Shown here piece after piece: positions 33,909 to 42,217 of a stretch of 64,000 nucleotides of DNA. Made by a program: the position numbers and the translations under genes. Location of the stretch: the NCBI GenBank assembly GCA_020632995.1, contig JACKEN010000005.1, forward strand, positions 62,001-126,000, given 5' to 3'. Numbering within the stretch: position 1 is the first letter of the stretch; the number at the start of each line of letters is the position of its first letter. The notes under the pieces were generated by a model. It had not been told where the DNA came from and did not search any database. It was given only the letters and a program-made list of their open reading frames with translations. The stretch is from Deltaproteobacteria bacterium. GTDB lineage: Bacteria > Myxococcota > Kuafuiibacteriia > Kuafuiibacteriales > Kuafuiibacteriaceae.

Positions 33909-35789
33909 ATGGCACTCAAGCTTCCGAACTTCCAAGACCAGCTCATCCCCGTCGAGCGCGCTACCCGCGTCGGCCGCCTCATCGCGCTGACCGCGGTGGT
34001 GGGGGTCATCGCCGGGCTCGGTGGGATCGTCTTCGAGATCCTCACCGAGTTCCTGAAGCACCACCTCCTGGACGGGCTGGCCGGCTACCACCCCCCGGGC
34101 CCGGCGGGGCAGTCCGAGCTCTTCGAGCCCTACCCGACCCCGTTCCGTCCGTGGATCCTCGCCATCCTGCCGGTGCTCGGTGGCCTGGTGGGCAGCGCCC
34201 TCGTGCTTTGGGTCGCCCCTGAGGCCGAGGGCCACGGTACCGACGCCGCCATCGACGCCTATCACCGTAAGCGCGGCGTGATCCGCGCCCGGGTGCCGGT
34301 GGTGAAGACCATCGCCTCCGCCATCACCCTCGCCACCGGCGGCTCGGCCGGGCGCGAGGGCCCGATCGCCCAGATCGGCGCCGGCTTCGGCTCGGTGATG
34401 TCCACCGTGCTGGGGCTCAGCGCCCAGGAGCGCCGCATCCTGATGGTGGCCGGCATGGCCGCCGGCATCGGCGCGGTGTTCCGCGCCCCCCTCGCCGCCG
34501 CCCTCTTCGCGGCCGAGGTGCTCTACCGCGAGATGGACCTCGAGTTCGAGGTCATCGTCCCCTCCGTCATCTCCTCCATCGTGGCGTTCTCGGTGTTCAC
34601 GCTGGCCTTCGGCGCCGACCCGCTCTTCGCCACCCCGGGCTTTCGCTTCGACGACCCCTGGCACCTGTTGCCGTACACCTTGCTCACGCTCGCGGTGGCG
34701 GCGGGGGCCCGCACCTACGTGGCGGTGTTCTACTGGGTCCGGGACTTCTTCAAGCACCTGCCGGTGACGCCCATCCTGAAGCCGGTGATGGGCGGCGCGG
34801 TGGTGGGGCTGTTCGCGTTCTTCCTCCCCGAGGCGATGTCCTCCGGCTACGGCCTCGTGCAAGCTGCCTTTACCGGCAAGGTGGGGCTGGGCCTGCTGGC
34901 CGCGGTGGCGGTGGGCAAGATCATCACCACCTCCTTCACGGTGGCGTCGGGCCAGTCCGGCGGCGTGTTCGGCCCCGCGGTGGTCATCGGCGGCCTGATC
35001 GGTGGCGCGGTGGGGCTGGTCAGCGAGCGCTATCTGCCGGGGATCAGCCCGCCCGGCGGCGCCTTCGTCATCGTGGGCATGGCCGGCTTCTTCGCCGCCG
35101 CCGCCAACACCCCGATCTCCACCATCATCATGGTGAGCGAGATGACCGGGAACTATCACCTCCTCGTCCCATCGATGTGGGTCTGCGTGCTCGCCTTCCT
35201 GCTCGTGCGCCGCCACACCCTCTACGAGCACCAGCTCGCCCGCCGCACCGACTCTCCGGTGCACCTGGGCGAGATGATGGGTGAGGTGCTCAAGATCCTC
35301 TCGGTGCGCGAGGCGATCACCGGCGCTACGCACGAGCCGATGGTGACGGTGAAGGCCAACGCCTCCTTCAAGGAGCTGTCGCGCTGCTTCGCGGAGACCC
35401 GGCACTCGTGCTTCCCGGTGGTCGACGCCAACGGGAAGCTCCTCGGGGTGGTGGGGGAGGACGCCTTGCGCCAGGCCCTCACCATCGATGGGCTGGCCGA
35501 CGTGGTGGTGGCGGCGGACCTCATCGAGCGCGCCCCCACCCTGATCCCCACCGAGTCCCTCCACAGCGCGATGCGCAAGATGGTGCAGGGCAAGCGGGAC
35601 GAGCTGGTGGTGGTGAGCGACGAGGACGAGACCATACCCATGGCTACGCTCAGCCGCCGGGACCTCATCGCGGCCTACGACACGCGGATCCAGAAGACCC
35701 TGGAGGAGGTGGAACCCACCCAGGGATGGAATATCATGGCGCTGCCCAACCTGGTCCGACGGGCGGGGCGCGGGCGTCGCAATGGCTGA
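33909..35789 (+). CDS. CLC-family chloride channel/antiporter with C-terminal CBS pair
   Basis: The 626-aa protein has a CLC membrane domain of about 430 residues: GSAGREGPIAQIG carries the gating Glu, GQSGGVFGPAVVIG follows, and AAAANTPISTIIMVSEMTG lies near the end. The GREGP Glu predicts anion/proton exchange or gated conduction, not a CLC-F fluoride carrier. Residues about 480-610 form two CBS domains (CFPVVDANGKLLGVV; MVQGKRDELVVVSDED), which in relatives bind adenine nucleotides and regulate transport. I chose ATG 33909, preceded by GGGAGCGCAAG. Its 3' end overlaps the next gene by 8 bp. Confidence 0.93.
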   Translation: MALKLPNFQDQLIPVERATRVGRLIALTAVVGVIAGLGGIVFEILTEFLKHHLLDGLAGYHPPGPAGQSELFEPYPTPFRPWILAILPVLGGLVGSALVLWVAPEAEGHGTDAAIDAYHRKRGVIRARVPVVKTIASAITLATGGSAGREGPIAQIGAGFGSVMSTVLGLSAQERRILMVAGMAAGIGAVFRAPLAAALFAAEVLYREMDLEFEVIVPSVISSIVAFSVFTLAFGADPLFATPGFRFDDPWHLLPYTLLTLAVAAGARTYVAVFYWVRDFFKHLPVTPILKPVMGGAVVGLFAFFLPEAMSSGYGLVQAAFTGKVGLGLLAAVAVGKIITTSFTVASGQSGGVFGPAVVIGGLIGGAVGLVSERYLPGISPPGGAFVIVGMAGFFAAAANTPISTIIMVSEMTGNYHLLVPSMWVCVLAFLLVRRHTLYEHQLARRTDSPVHLGEMMGEVLKILSVREAITGATHEPMVTVKANASFKELSRCFAETRHSCFPVVDANGKLLGVVGEDALRQALTIDGLADVVVAADLIERAPTLIPTESLHSAMRKMVQGKRDELVVVSDEDETIPMATLSRRDLIAAYDTRIQKTLEEVEPTQGWNIMALPNLVRRAGRGRRNG

Positions 35790-36441
35790 GGTCACCACTC
35801 TCCACCTCATTCGACACGGGCAGACCGACGCCAACGCGAGCGGCCGCATCCAAGGGCAGAGCGAGAGCAGCCTCTCCAAGGAGGGCTACGCCCAGTCGGT
35901 GCGCCTGGCCGAGGCGGTGGTGGGCCTCCGACCGGTGGCCGTCTACGCGAGCGACCTGGTGCGGGCGCGCGACACCGCGACCCCGATGGCGATGTCCCTC
36001 GGCCTGACCCTCAACCTCGACCGGCGGCTGCGCGAGCGGGCCTACGGGATCCTCGAGGGCCTGAGCTGGTTCGAGGTCCAGGCCCGGCACCCCGAGGTCT
36101 ACGAGAAGCTGAAGAGCTGGGACCCCGCGTTCCGCATCCCTGGCGGCGAGTCGCGCAACGACCTGTCCGATCGGGTGGTGGCCGCCCTCGACGCGCTGGC
36201 GGACGCGCACCCGGGGGAGGCGTTCGCGGTGGTGAGCCACGGCGGGGTGATGTCCGCCTTCACCGCGCACGTGCTCGGCCTGCCGCCCGAGCGTCGGCCC
36301 GCCTTGCGCACCCTGAACGGGTGCATCAGCACCTTCGAGCGGGTGGACGGCGACTGGCGGATGCTGACCTTCGGTTCGGTGGCCCACCTCGGCCACGACC
36401 CGGCGCCGCGCCCGCCGCCCGGGGCGCTCTCTTCGGCCTGA
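35782..36441 (+). CDS. histidine phosphatase (phosphoglycerate-mutase-like)
   Basis: The 219-aa protein has the catalytic LIRHGQTDAN motif at residues 9-18. It also has the SDLVRARDTATPM helix, the acid residue in RERAYGILEGLSW and the second His in VVSHGGVMSAF. This is the RHG-family phosphohistidine fold. The sequence resembles GpmB/CobC-type small-molecule phosphatases, but specificity cannot be assigned. The ATG overlaps the CLC stop by 8 bp, so the pair is translationally coupled. Confidence 0.9.
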   Translation: MAEVTTLHLIRHGQTDANASGRIQGQSESSLSKEGYAQSVRLAEAVVGLRPVAVYASDLVRARDTATPMAMSLGLTLNLDRRLRERAYGILEGLSWFEVQARHPEVYEKLKSWDPAFRIPGGESRNDLSDRVVAALDALADAHPGEAFAVVSHGGVMSAFTAHVLGLPPERRPALRTLNGCISTFERVDGDWRMLTFGSVAHLGHDPAPRPPPGALSSA

Positions 36442-36443
36442 GC

Positions 36444-36881
36444 TCAGCTCCCGCGGATCGCCTTCACCGCCGCGGTCACGTCCGGCGCCTCGACCGGCGC
36501 GCCCGCCTGCTTGAGGTGCTTCATCGCCAGGCCCATCGCGGGGCCGTCGGCCTTGGCCGCCTTGATCGCGTCGGCCACCGGGGCGAGGGCGGCCACGATG
36601 TCGTCCACCGACAGGGCCTTGGGGAGCAGCCCGCCCAGGATCTCGTTCTCGCGCTTCAGCTTGGCCTGGGTGTCCGGATCCTTGGCGATCGCCATGGTCT
36701 CTTCGTTGGACTTCACCAGCTTCTTCAGGATGCGCTGGGCCTCCTCATCGGGCACCGGGCCGCCGGCGCGGGCCTCGGCGGTCTGGATCTCCCCCAGCGC
36801 CACCCGCAGGATGTCCTTCGCCAACGTGTCCCGGGCCTTCATGGCCACGGTGATCTGGCTCTTGATCGCGTCGATGAGCAT
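36444..36881 (-). CDS. GatB/YqeY domain protein
   Basis: The 145-aa protein starts MLIDAIKSQITVAMKARDT and has KDILRVALGEIQTAE, RILKKLVKSNEET, LPKALSVDDI and the terminal GPAMGLAMKHLK. This is the full-length YqeY fold, which equals the C-terminal tRNA-binding tail of GatB/GatE. Its role in bacteria is not established, though a tRNA-linked role is likely. It is convergent with the phosphatase (2 bp) and divergent from fpg (58 bp). Confidence 0.92.
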   Translation of the reverse strand: MLIDAIKSQITVAMKARDTLAKDILRVALGEIQTAEARAGGPVPDEEAQRILKKLVKSNEETMAIAKDPDTQAKLKRENEILGGLLPKALSVDDIVAALAPVADAIKAAKADGPAMGLAMKHLKQAGAPVEAPDVTAAVKAIRGS

Positions 36882-36939
36882 CCGTTGAGCAAAAGCCCGG
36901 GTGCCCACCGGGTCAAGGCCTGAGTAGAGTCCGGACGAA

Positions 36940-37776
36940 ATGCCGGAGCTGGCCGAGGTCGAGTTCGGGAGGAAGGTCGCCCATGAGGTCGTGGCGGGCC
37001 GCCGCATCCGTGAGGTGTGGTGCGCCGACGACGAGATCGTCTTCGAGGGCGAGGGCCCCGAGGTGGTGCAAGGAGCCTTGCGCGGTCGGGTGGTGGTCGA
37101 CACCCACCGGCACGGCAAGCACATCTGGTTCGAGCTCGACCGACGCCCCTGGCCCCTGTTCCACTTCGGGATGACCGGGGCCTTCCGGGTGCCGGGCGGG
37201 GTGCCGCTGGTGCTGGCCTCGAGCCCCAAGCGCTCGAGCGAGGCCCCCTTCCCCCCGCGCTTCGCCAAGATCGTCCTCACGATGGAGGACGGGGGCCTGT
37301 TGGCCATGACCTCCGCCCGCCGCCTGGCCCGCATCCGCCTCAGGCAGGACCCGCGGGCCGAGCCGCCCCTGTGCAACCTGGGCTTCGATCCCTACCTCGA
37401 GATGCCGACCCTAGACGCCTTCAGGGCGCTCGTCGCCCGGCGTCGGGGCACCCTGAAGGGGCTCCTGTTGGACCAGGGCTTCGCGGCCGGGGTGGGGAAC
37501 TGGATCGCGGACGAGGTGCTCTACCAGGCTCGCCTGGATCCGCGCCGCCCGGTGGACGGGCTCACCTCCGCCGAGGTCGAGCGGCTGCGCGACAAGCTCG
37601 TGCACGTGGTCCACACCGCGGTGGCGGTGGACGCGGACAGCGCGCGGTTCCCGAAGGGGTGGCTCTTCCACCACCGCTGGGGGAAGGCAGCGGACGCGAA
37701 GGTGGGTGGGCAGGCCATCCAGCACATCACGGTGGCGGGCCGGACCACCGCGTGGGTGCCCACGCGTCAGCGGTGA
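36940..37776 (+). CDS. Fpg/Nei-type DNA glycosylase lacking the zinc finger
   Basis: The 278-aa protein starts MPELAEVE, so Pro2 (the Schiff-base nucleophile) and Glu3 are present after Met removal. The family's helix-two-turn-helix (LLLDQGFAAGVGNWIADEVLYQA) and the conserved Asn are intact. The C-terminus has no Cys pair. In place of the C4 zinc finger it reads IQHITVAGRTTAWVPTRQR, with the GRTTAWVP core matching the zincless finger of plant and fungal FPG and human NEIL1-like enzymes. It should excise oxidised bases (FapyG, hydantoins) and cut abasic sites. A perfect copy of the 14-bp palindrome lies at 37068. Confidence 0.9.
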   Translation: MPELAEVEFGRKVAHEVVAGRRIREVWCADDEIVFEGEGPEVVQGALRGRVVVDTHRHGKHIWFELDRRPWPLFHFGMTGAFRVPGGVPLVLASSPKRSSEAPFPPRFAKIVLTMEDGGLLAMTSARRLARIRLRQDPRAEPPLCNLGFDPYLEMPTLDAFRALVARRRGTLKGLLLDQGFAAGVGNWIADEVLYQARLDPRRPVDGLTSAEVERLRDKLVHVVHTAVAVDADSARFPKGWLFHHRWGKAADAKVGGQAIQHITVAGRTTAWVPTRQR

Positions 37777-37779
37777 GGC

Positions 37780-39204
37780 TCAGCGCAGGTACTCGACCCC
37801 GTACGGGGCGATGATGGGCCCCGCGTTGTCCACCCGGAAGAAGCGCACGAACTGCCGGTTCTCGATGAGGGCGAGGTTGCCGGAGTCGGTCTGGGTGTCG
37901 CGGATCGCGAGCAGGCGCCCCCCCTCGTACTCCGCGATGCCCCGCCAGAACGAGGCGGTGCCCGGCAGGCCGGTGATCGCGGCCTGACCCCCGCTCCAGG
38001 TGGCCTGCATCATGTACGCGTAGCCGGCGATGTACGCGGCGTCCTGCGTGGCGAAGACCGAGTACGGGGTGCCTGGGAGCTGATCCACGAAGGTGCCGTC
38101 CGCGAACAAGGTGTTGGCGTCGAAGCGGCTGATCACGTCCGGCCCGCGGTCCAAAACCAGGAGCTTGCCGTTGGGGGCCGCGGTGGCCGAGCGCCACTCC
38201 TCGACCGCGGTGGGGGCCCAGACCTCACGGTCGTAGGTGCCGTCCGCGTTCCACAGCATGAGGCGGGACTTGGGCGCGCCGCTGACCCCGGAGAAGTGGT
38301 ACTCGGGGTACACCACCCGGCCGTCGGGGAGGACCGCGAACCCGTTGGTCACGTTCTGCTCCGTGGTGAAGATCGAGGCGTTGTTGGCGTCGAGGTACTG
38401 CAGGTTTCCTGCCAGGACGTCCTTCCCGGTGAGCTCGAAGCGCTTGATGCGCACGGGCGAGGCGCCCTCGTCGTAGACCAGCAGGTGGCCGTCAGGGGCA
38501 AGGTGGATTGCACGGGGGGTGCTGACGAGCTGCTCGAGCAGGATACCTTGCGGGTATTGGCCCATCAGGGTGGCCGGCTGGCCGTCCGAGGCTACCGCGT
38601 ACACGTTGTTGTCCGACAGGAGCACGTTGCCCCGGATCTTCACCTCGGCGACGCGGGTGTACGGGAGCTGGGTGGTGGTGTCGGTCACCGTCACCGGCAC
38701 CCGGAACGTGGTCTCGAAGAACCACGGCGCCACGTCGACGACCCGGAAGGTCACCGTCTGCCCGCTCGGGACGGTCTCGAGGACCACGTCGGCGAAGTCG
38801 AGGGCGGGCCGGTTCTCGGCCCGCTCGGCCTCCATGAGGGTGGGGTCCACCGAGATCGTCCACGCGCCCCCGGTGGAGGACTCCACGTCCACCGTCAGGG
38901 TCACCGGCTGCCGGACGTCGGCCACCGCGAGGTCTGCGGTCACCCCGTAGAAGCAGAGCGGGTCGCAGGTGCTGCCCGCGTCCCCGGTCCCGGTGTCGAC
39001 CGGGCCGGTGTCCGTCGGACCGCCATCCTCGCCCGGCCCCGCGTCGGCCCCGCTGTCGGGCGTGCCGCCGCCGTCGGTGCCCGCATCGGCGCTCGCGTCG
39101 GGGTGCCCGCCGTCGTCGCACTCGTTGACCACGACCTGCTGGCGGCAGGCGGCCAACAGGAGCAGGGCGGGGATCCAGAGGGTTCTTCCAGGGAGGGCGG
39201 ACAC
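37780..39204 (-). CDS. lipoprotein with Asp/Gly/Thr-rich linker and propeller-like body
   Basis: This is a 474-aa protein with a GTG start and lipobox in LLLLAACRQQ. Residues about 30-80 are a low-complexity linker of D, G, A, T and P (GTDGGGTPDSGADAGPGEDG), common on myxobacterial surface lipoproteins. The body contains a small beta-sandwich (about 90-190). From about residue 200, WD/NHL-like blades repeat the pattern NVYAVASDGQPA, HLAPDGHLLVYDEG, AVLPDGRVVYPE, AAPNGKLLVLDRG. There is no catalytic motif. It is probably a surface-exposed binding protein. Two palindrome copies lie 40 bp apart at 38498 and 38538. Confidence 0.82.
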   Translation of the reverse strand: MSALPGRTLWIPALLLLAACRQQVVVNECDDGGHPDASADAGTDGGGTPDSGADAGPGEDGGPTDTGPVDTGTGDAGSTCDPLCFYGVTADLAVADVRQPVTLTVDVESSTGGAWTISVDPTLMEAERAENRPALDFADVVLETVPSGQTVTFRVVDVAPWFFETTFRVPVTVTDTTTQLPYTRVAEVKIRGNVLLSDNNVYAVASDGQPATLMGQYPQGILLEQLVSTPRAIHLAPDGHLLVYDEGASPVRIKRFELTGKDVLAGNLQYLDANNASIFTTEQNVTNGFAVLPDGRVVYPEYHFSGVSGAPKSRLMLWNADGTYDREVWAPTAVEEWRSATAAPNGKLLVLDRGPDVISRFDANTLFADGTFVDQLPGTPYSVFATQDAAYIAGYAYMMQATWSGGQAAITGLPGTASFWRGIAEYEGGRLLAIRDTQTDSGNLALIENRQFVRFFRVDNAGPIIAPYGVEYLR

Positions 39205-39246
39205 GGTGACGGGTTATACGCCGCCCGCTCCGCGGTCTGCCATGGG

Positions 39247-39627
39247 TCAGGTCCCCAAGATGGCGCGGAACCCGGTGTGGAGTCGGCGCAGGGCCGCCTC
39301 GAGCTCTTCGAGGCTCCACGGCTTGGCGAGGAACGGGACGCCCGCCACCATCGCCGCCTCCATCGCCCGGCTGTCGCCGCTCACCAGGAGCACGGGGAGC
39401 TCTGGGTGTCGGGCGAGGAGGGTGGTCCGCAGGGTGAACCCGTCCATACCCGGCATCTCCACGTCGCTCAGCACCAGATCGAAGGATTGGGCGTCCTCGA
39501 CCAGGCCGAGGGCCTCCTCGGCCGACCGCGCCCCCGTCATGTGGTGCCCCAGGAGGGCGAAGTAGCGCCTGAGGCTGCTCAGGATCAGGGGTTCGTCATC
39601 CACCGCCAGGATTCGCACCGCGCCCAC
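39247..39627 (-). CDS. stand-alone response regulator receiver protein
   Basis: This is a single receiver domain of about 126 aa. It has the acidic pair in ILAVDDEPLILSSL, the phospho-acceptor Asp in DLVLSDVEMPGMDG, Ser in VLLVSGDSR and the conserved Lys in FLAKPWSLEELEAAL. There is no output domain, so it probably acts by protein contact or as a phosphorelay intermediate. I took the GTG at 39627 as start; GTG 39618 and a TTG at 39654 are alternatives. No cognate kinase is adjacent. It lies between two minus-strand genes with short gaps. Confidence 0.87.
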   Translation of the reverse strand: MGAVRILAVDDEPLILSSLRRYFALLGHHMTGARSAEEALGLVEDAQSFDLVLSDVEMPGMDGFTLRTTLLARHPELPVLLVSGDSRAMEAAMVAGVPFLAKPWSLEELEAALRRLHTGFRAILGT

Positions 39628-39680
39628 CCCCGTGTAGGTGTCTCGAGCGCTCAAACTGCGACAGGTGCAATGCGCAATTG

Positions 39681-40844
39681 TCAGGATCTACCAGCAGGTT
39701 CGCGAGCTTGGTGCGTAAATCTCCCCATGAGCACGCCCTCGATCCCGTGACCGCGAACAAATTCGCGCCTCAGGTGTCCGACCGCGTCCGAGAGGTCAGG
39801 TTCGGGGGCCAGGGCCTCGGCCGCCTGCATCAGGGCGCGGTCGCGGCGCGAGAAGCGGCCGTCGAGCACCAGGGCGGTGGCCAGGATCTGGAGCACCGGC
39901 TGGGCCTCGGCCCGGGGGAGGGCCTGCAGGGCCCGAAGGAACACGGCGGGGTCGTCCAGATCGGCGTCGTCCGAGGTCCCGATGCGCGCCTGGACGCGCT
40001 CGAGGAGGGTCCGGTGGTTGGGGTGCATGCGGTGCTTCTTGACGATGGTGGTGGCCACCGCTCGGGCCGCCGCGTCCCGGGCCGCGGGGCTGAGGGGCTG
40101 GGCGAGGGCGATGTCCAGGGCGGCCTCCACCGCCGACGGCCCCATGACCCGGAGCCGGGCCTCGCGCAGCACCTTGAAGGCGACCGCCGCGTTCCACAGG
40201 GCGGTGATCGGGACGCCGACGAACGGCAGCCAGCTCCGCACCACCGCGCGGCCGAGCGCCCGGCGGAGTACGGCCTTCGCGAGGAAGCTGGAGAGGGCGA
40301 TCTTCAGCTTGTAGAGGCCGGAGACCGCGACCAGGCGCCAGCCCGAGATCTCCCGGTTCGGATCCACCCCCAGCACCGGCTCCCGCGGATCCGGGAGCTC
40401 CAGGGCGGCCCGGGCGAGGGCCGCCGCCACCTGGTCGTCGGTGTCCTCCTCCCCGAGGTCGAGGCCGGCGGCCCGGGCGAGGTCGTGCACCGCGCGCAGG
40501 GCGTCCAGGTAGAGGTACCCGATCTCCAGGATCGCGGCCCCGCCCGCCACCGCGAGGAGGGCGGCGTAGAACGCGAAGCTGGACGCGAGGTCGGGCCCCT
40601 CCTCGAGGCCGAGGGCGGGCAGGGCGACCACCTCGGCCGCGGCCACCGCGCCCGCCGAGAGCACCCCGGCCACGCCGGCCCGGACCACCGCCCACGCCTG
40701 GATCCGGCGGAGGTCCTGTCGCTCGCGCTCGTTCAGGAAGTGGATCGCGTCGTCGGGGACGACCGCCACCTGCTGGGCGGCCCGCCGGCGCAGCAGGCCC
40801 AGGCCGGCCTCCTCCAGCCACGGGCGGGGGCGGGTGGGGCGCAC
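39681..40844 (-). CDS. membrane protein, LBF_2804-like, with TerB-like C-terminus
   Basis: This is a 387-aa protein with a GTG start. Two hydrophobic helices lie at about residues 53-75 (AGVAGVLSAGAVAAAEVVAL) and 90-110. A long central helical segment (ALSSFLAKAVLRRALGRAV, then LPFVGVPITALWNAAVAFKV) recalls the LBF_2804 family. The last 90 residues (ILATALVLDGRFSRRDRAL, then MQAAEALAPEPDLSDAV) resemble a TerB-like helical bundle. I cannot assign a function. The family name is from memory of the pattern and is tentative. Confidence 0.65.
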   Translation of the reverse strand: MRPTRPRPWLEEAGLGLLRRRAAQQVAVVPDDAIHFLNERERQDLRRIQAWAVVRAGVAGVLSAGAVAAAEVVALPALGLEEGPDLASSFAFYAALLAVAGGAAILEIGYLYLDALRAVHDLARAAGLDLGEEDTDDQVAAALARAALELPDPREPVLGVDPNREISGWRLVAVSGLYKLKIALSSFLAKAVLRRALGRAVVRSWLPFVGVPITALWNAAVAFKVLREARLRVMGPSAVEAALDIALAQPLSPAARDAAARAVATTIVKKHRMHPNHRTLLERVQARIGTSDDADLDDPAVFLRALQALPRAEAQPVLQILATALVLDGRFSRRDRALMQAAEALAPEPDLSDAVGHLRREFVRGHGIEGVLMGRFTHQAREPAGRS

Positions 40845-41248
40845 GCGGGGGATGCTAACCCGGGCGGCGATGCGGCGCCCGAATTGGGGTCGCGCAGAGC
40901 GTCACCCGGGCAGGCTCCGCCGTGGGCTCCGAGGCGGTTCGTCGCTTCGCTTCCGGGCCCGAGGCCTTCCCTCTCCGGGGGACCGGCGTTAGGGGGCGCT
41001 TTGGCTTTGATCGGCGGTGATCCGCCTTCTTGGGGGCCCCGTGGGCTTCGGCTTCGAGCGGCCGTGGTAGTGCCCCAAAGTCCCCCTCCGTGGGAAGGCC
41101 TCGGCCCCTCCCGCTTCGCTCGCGTGGGCGTCCGCCAAGAGGTGCCCTTTGAGGCTCGGTGGCATCCGGGACCGGGGGAACGCGGTCTGCGGGCCTGGCG
41201 CCTCCGCCCCCTCCGCCGGCCGCTCCCGGTCATCGATTTCTGGTATCA
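40845..41248. other. 404-bp non-coding stretch with a long-range inverted repeat
   Basis: I find no credible gene in either direction; the reading frames present are Arg/Pro/Gly-rich and have no ribosome binding site. A perfect 13-bp inverted repeat, CCGAGGCCTTCCC at 40959-40971 and GGGAAGGCCTCGG at 41092-41104, is separated by 120 bp. A shorter partial palindrome lies around the GATCGGCGGTGATCCGCC segment between them. It could be a structured RNA, a REP-like element or a relic repeat. The last 30 bp probably hold the translation signals of the cation exporter. Confidence 0.45.
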
Positions 41249-42217
41249 ATGACGAAGGGGCGCATGGGAGCCGGGCACCACCACGGTCACGACCACGACC
41301 ACGACCATGACCACGGGCACGGCCACCACCACGGCCACGCCGCGGATCTGCGCAGCGAGCGGAACCGCCGCCGCCTGGGCATCGTGCTCCTGCTGACCCT
41401 CGGCTACATGGTGGCGGAGGTGGTCGGCGGCTACCTGAGCGGCTCGCTCGCCCTGATGGCCGACGCCGGCCACATGCTCTCCGACGCGGGCGCGCTCGCG
41501 CTGTCCTTCTTCGCCCTGTGGGTGGCGCGGCGCCCGCCGGATCGCGCCCGCACCTTCGGCTACCACCGGGTCGAGATCCTCGCCGCGCTCGCCCACGCGC
41601 TGACCCTGCTCCTGGTGGCGGTCTTCGTGGTCTGGGAGGCGGTGGAGCGCTTCCAGGCGCCGCCCGACGTGAAGGGCCCGGTGATGCTCGGCATCGCGGT
41701 GGGCGGCCTCGCGGTGAACGTGGTGGGGCTGGTGGTGCTGCACGGTGGCCAGCACGAGAGCCTCAACGTGCGCGGGGCGTGGCTCCACGTGCTCACCGAC
41801 GCGCTCGGCAGCGTGGGGGTCATCGTGAGCGCCGGCCTCGTGTGGGCGTTCGGCTGGTACCTGGCCGACCCGGTAGCCTCGGTGATCATCAGCGTGCTGG
41901 TGCTGGTGTCGGCGCTGCCGCTGTTGAAGCGCGCCCTGTCCATCCTCATGGAAGGCGCGCCGCACCACATCGACGTGGCCGAGGTCCAGGCCGCGATGGC
42001 CCAGATCTCGGGGGTGGAGGACGTGCACGACCTCCACGTCTGGTCGATCTCCGAGGGGCGGGAGTGCCTGTCGGGGCACGTGGTGGTGGAGCAGACCCAA
42101 GATCAGCAGGCCATCTTGCACAAGATGCGGCACCTGCTGGCGGACCGCTTCGGGGTCGAGCACGTCACCCTGCAGATCGAGCACGGGCGCTGCCCGCCCC
42201 ACCAGGTCTGCTCATAG
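41249..42217 (+). CDS. cation diffusion facilitator (Zn/Co/Cd exporter, ZitB/CzcD-like)
   Basis: The 322-aa protein has a His/Asp-rich N-terminus (HHHGHDHDHDHDHGHGHHHG) followed by six membrane helices. The metal site is LMADAGHMLSDAGAL in TM2 (HxxxD) and LHVLTDALGSVGVI in TM5 (HxxxD). The cytoplasmic domain (VEDVHDLHVWSISEG, HVTLQIEHGRCPPHQ) matches CDF transporters that export Zn(II) or related ions by proton antiport. The His-rich leader probably buffers metal. ATG 41249 is the in-frame start that keeps the leader whole. Its 3' end overlaps convergent rsmB by 53 bp. Confidence 0.93.
   Translation: MTKGRMGAGHHHGHDHDHDHDHGHGHHHGHAADLRSERNRRRLGIVLLLTLGYMVAEVVGGYLSGSLALMADAGHMLSDAGALALSFFALWVARRPPDRARTFGYHRVEILAALAHALTLLLVAVFVVWEAVERFQAPPDVKGPVMLGIAVGGLAVNVVGLVVLHGGQHESLNVRGAWLHVLTDALGSVGVIVSAGLVWAFGWYLADPVASVIISVLVLVSALPLLKRALSILMEGAPHHIDVAEVQAAMAQISGVEDVHDLHVWSISEGRECLSGHVVVEQTQDQQAILHKMRHLLADRFGVEHVTLQIEHGRCPPHQVCS

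Noticed and set aside
39660..39682. Partial palindrome GACAGGTGCAATGCGCAATTGTC upstream of the response regulator
   Set aside because: Symmetry is imperfect and it overlaps the end of the neighbouring gene; too weak to call an operator.
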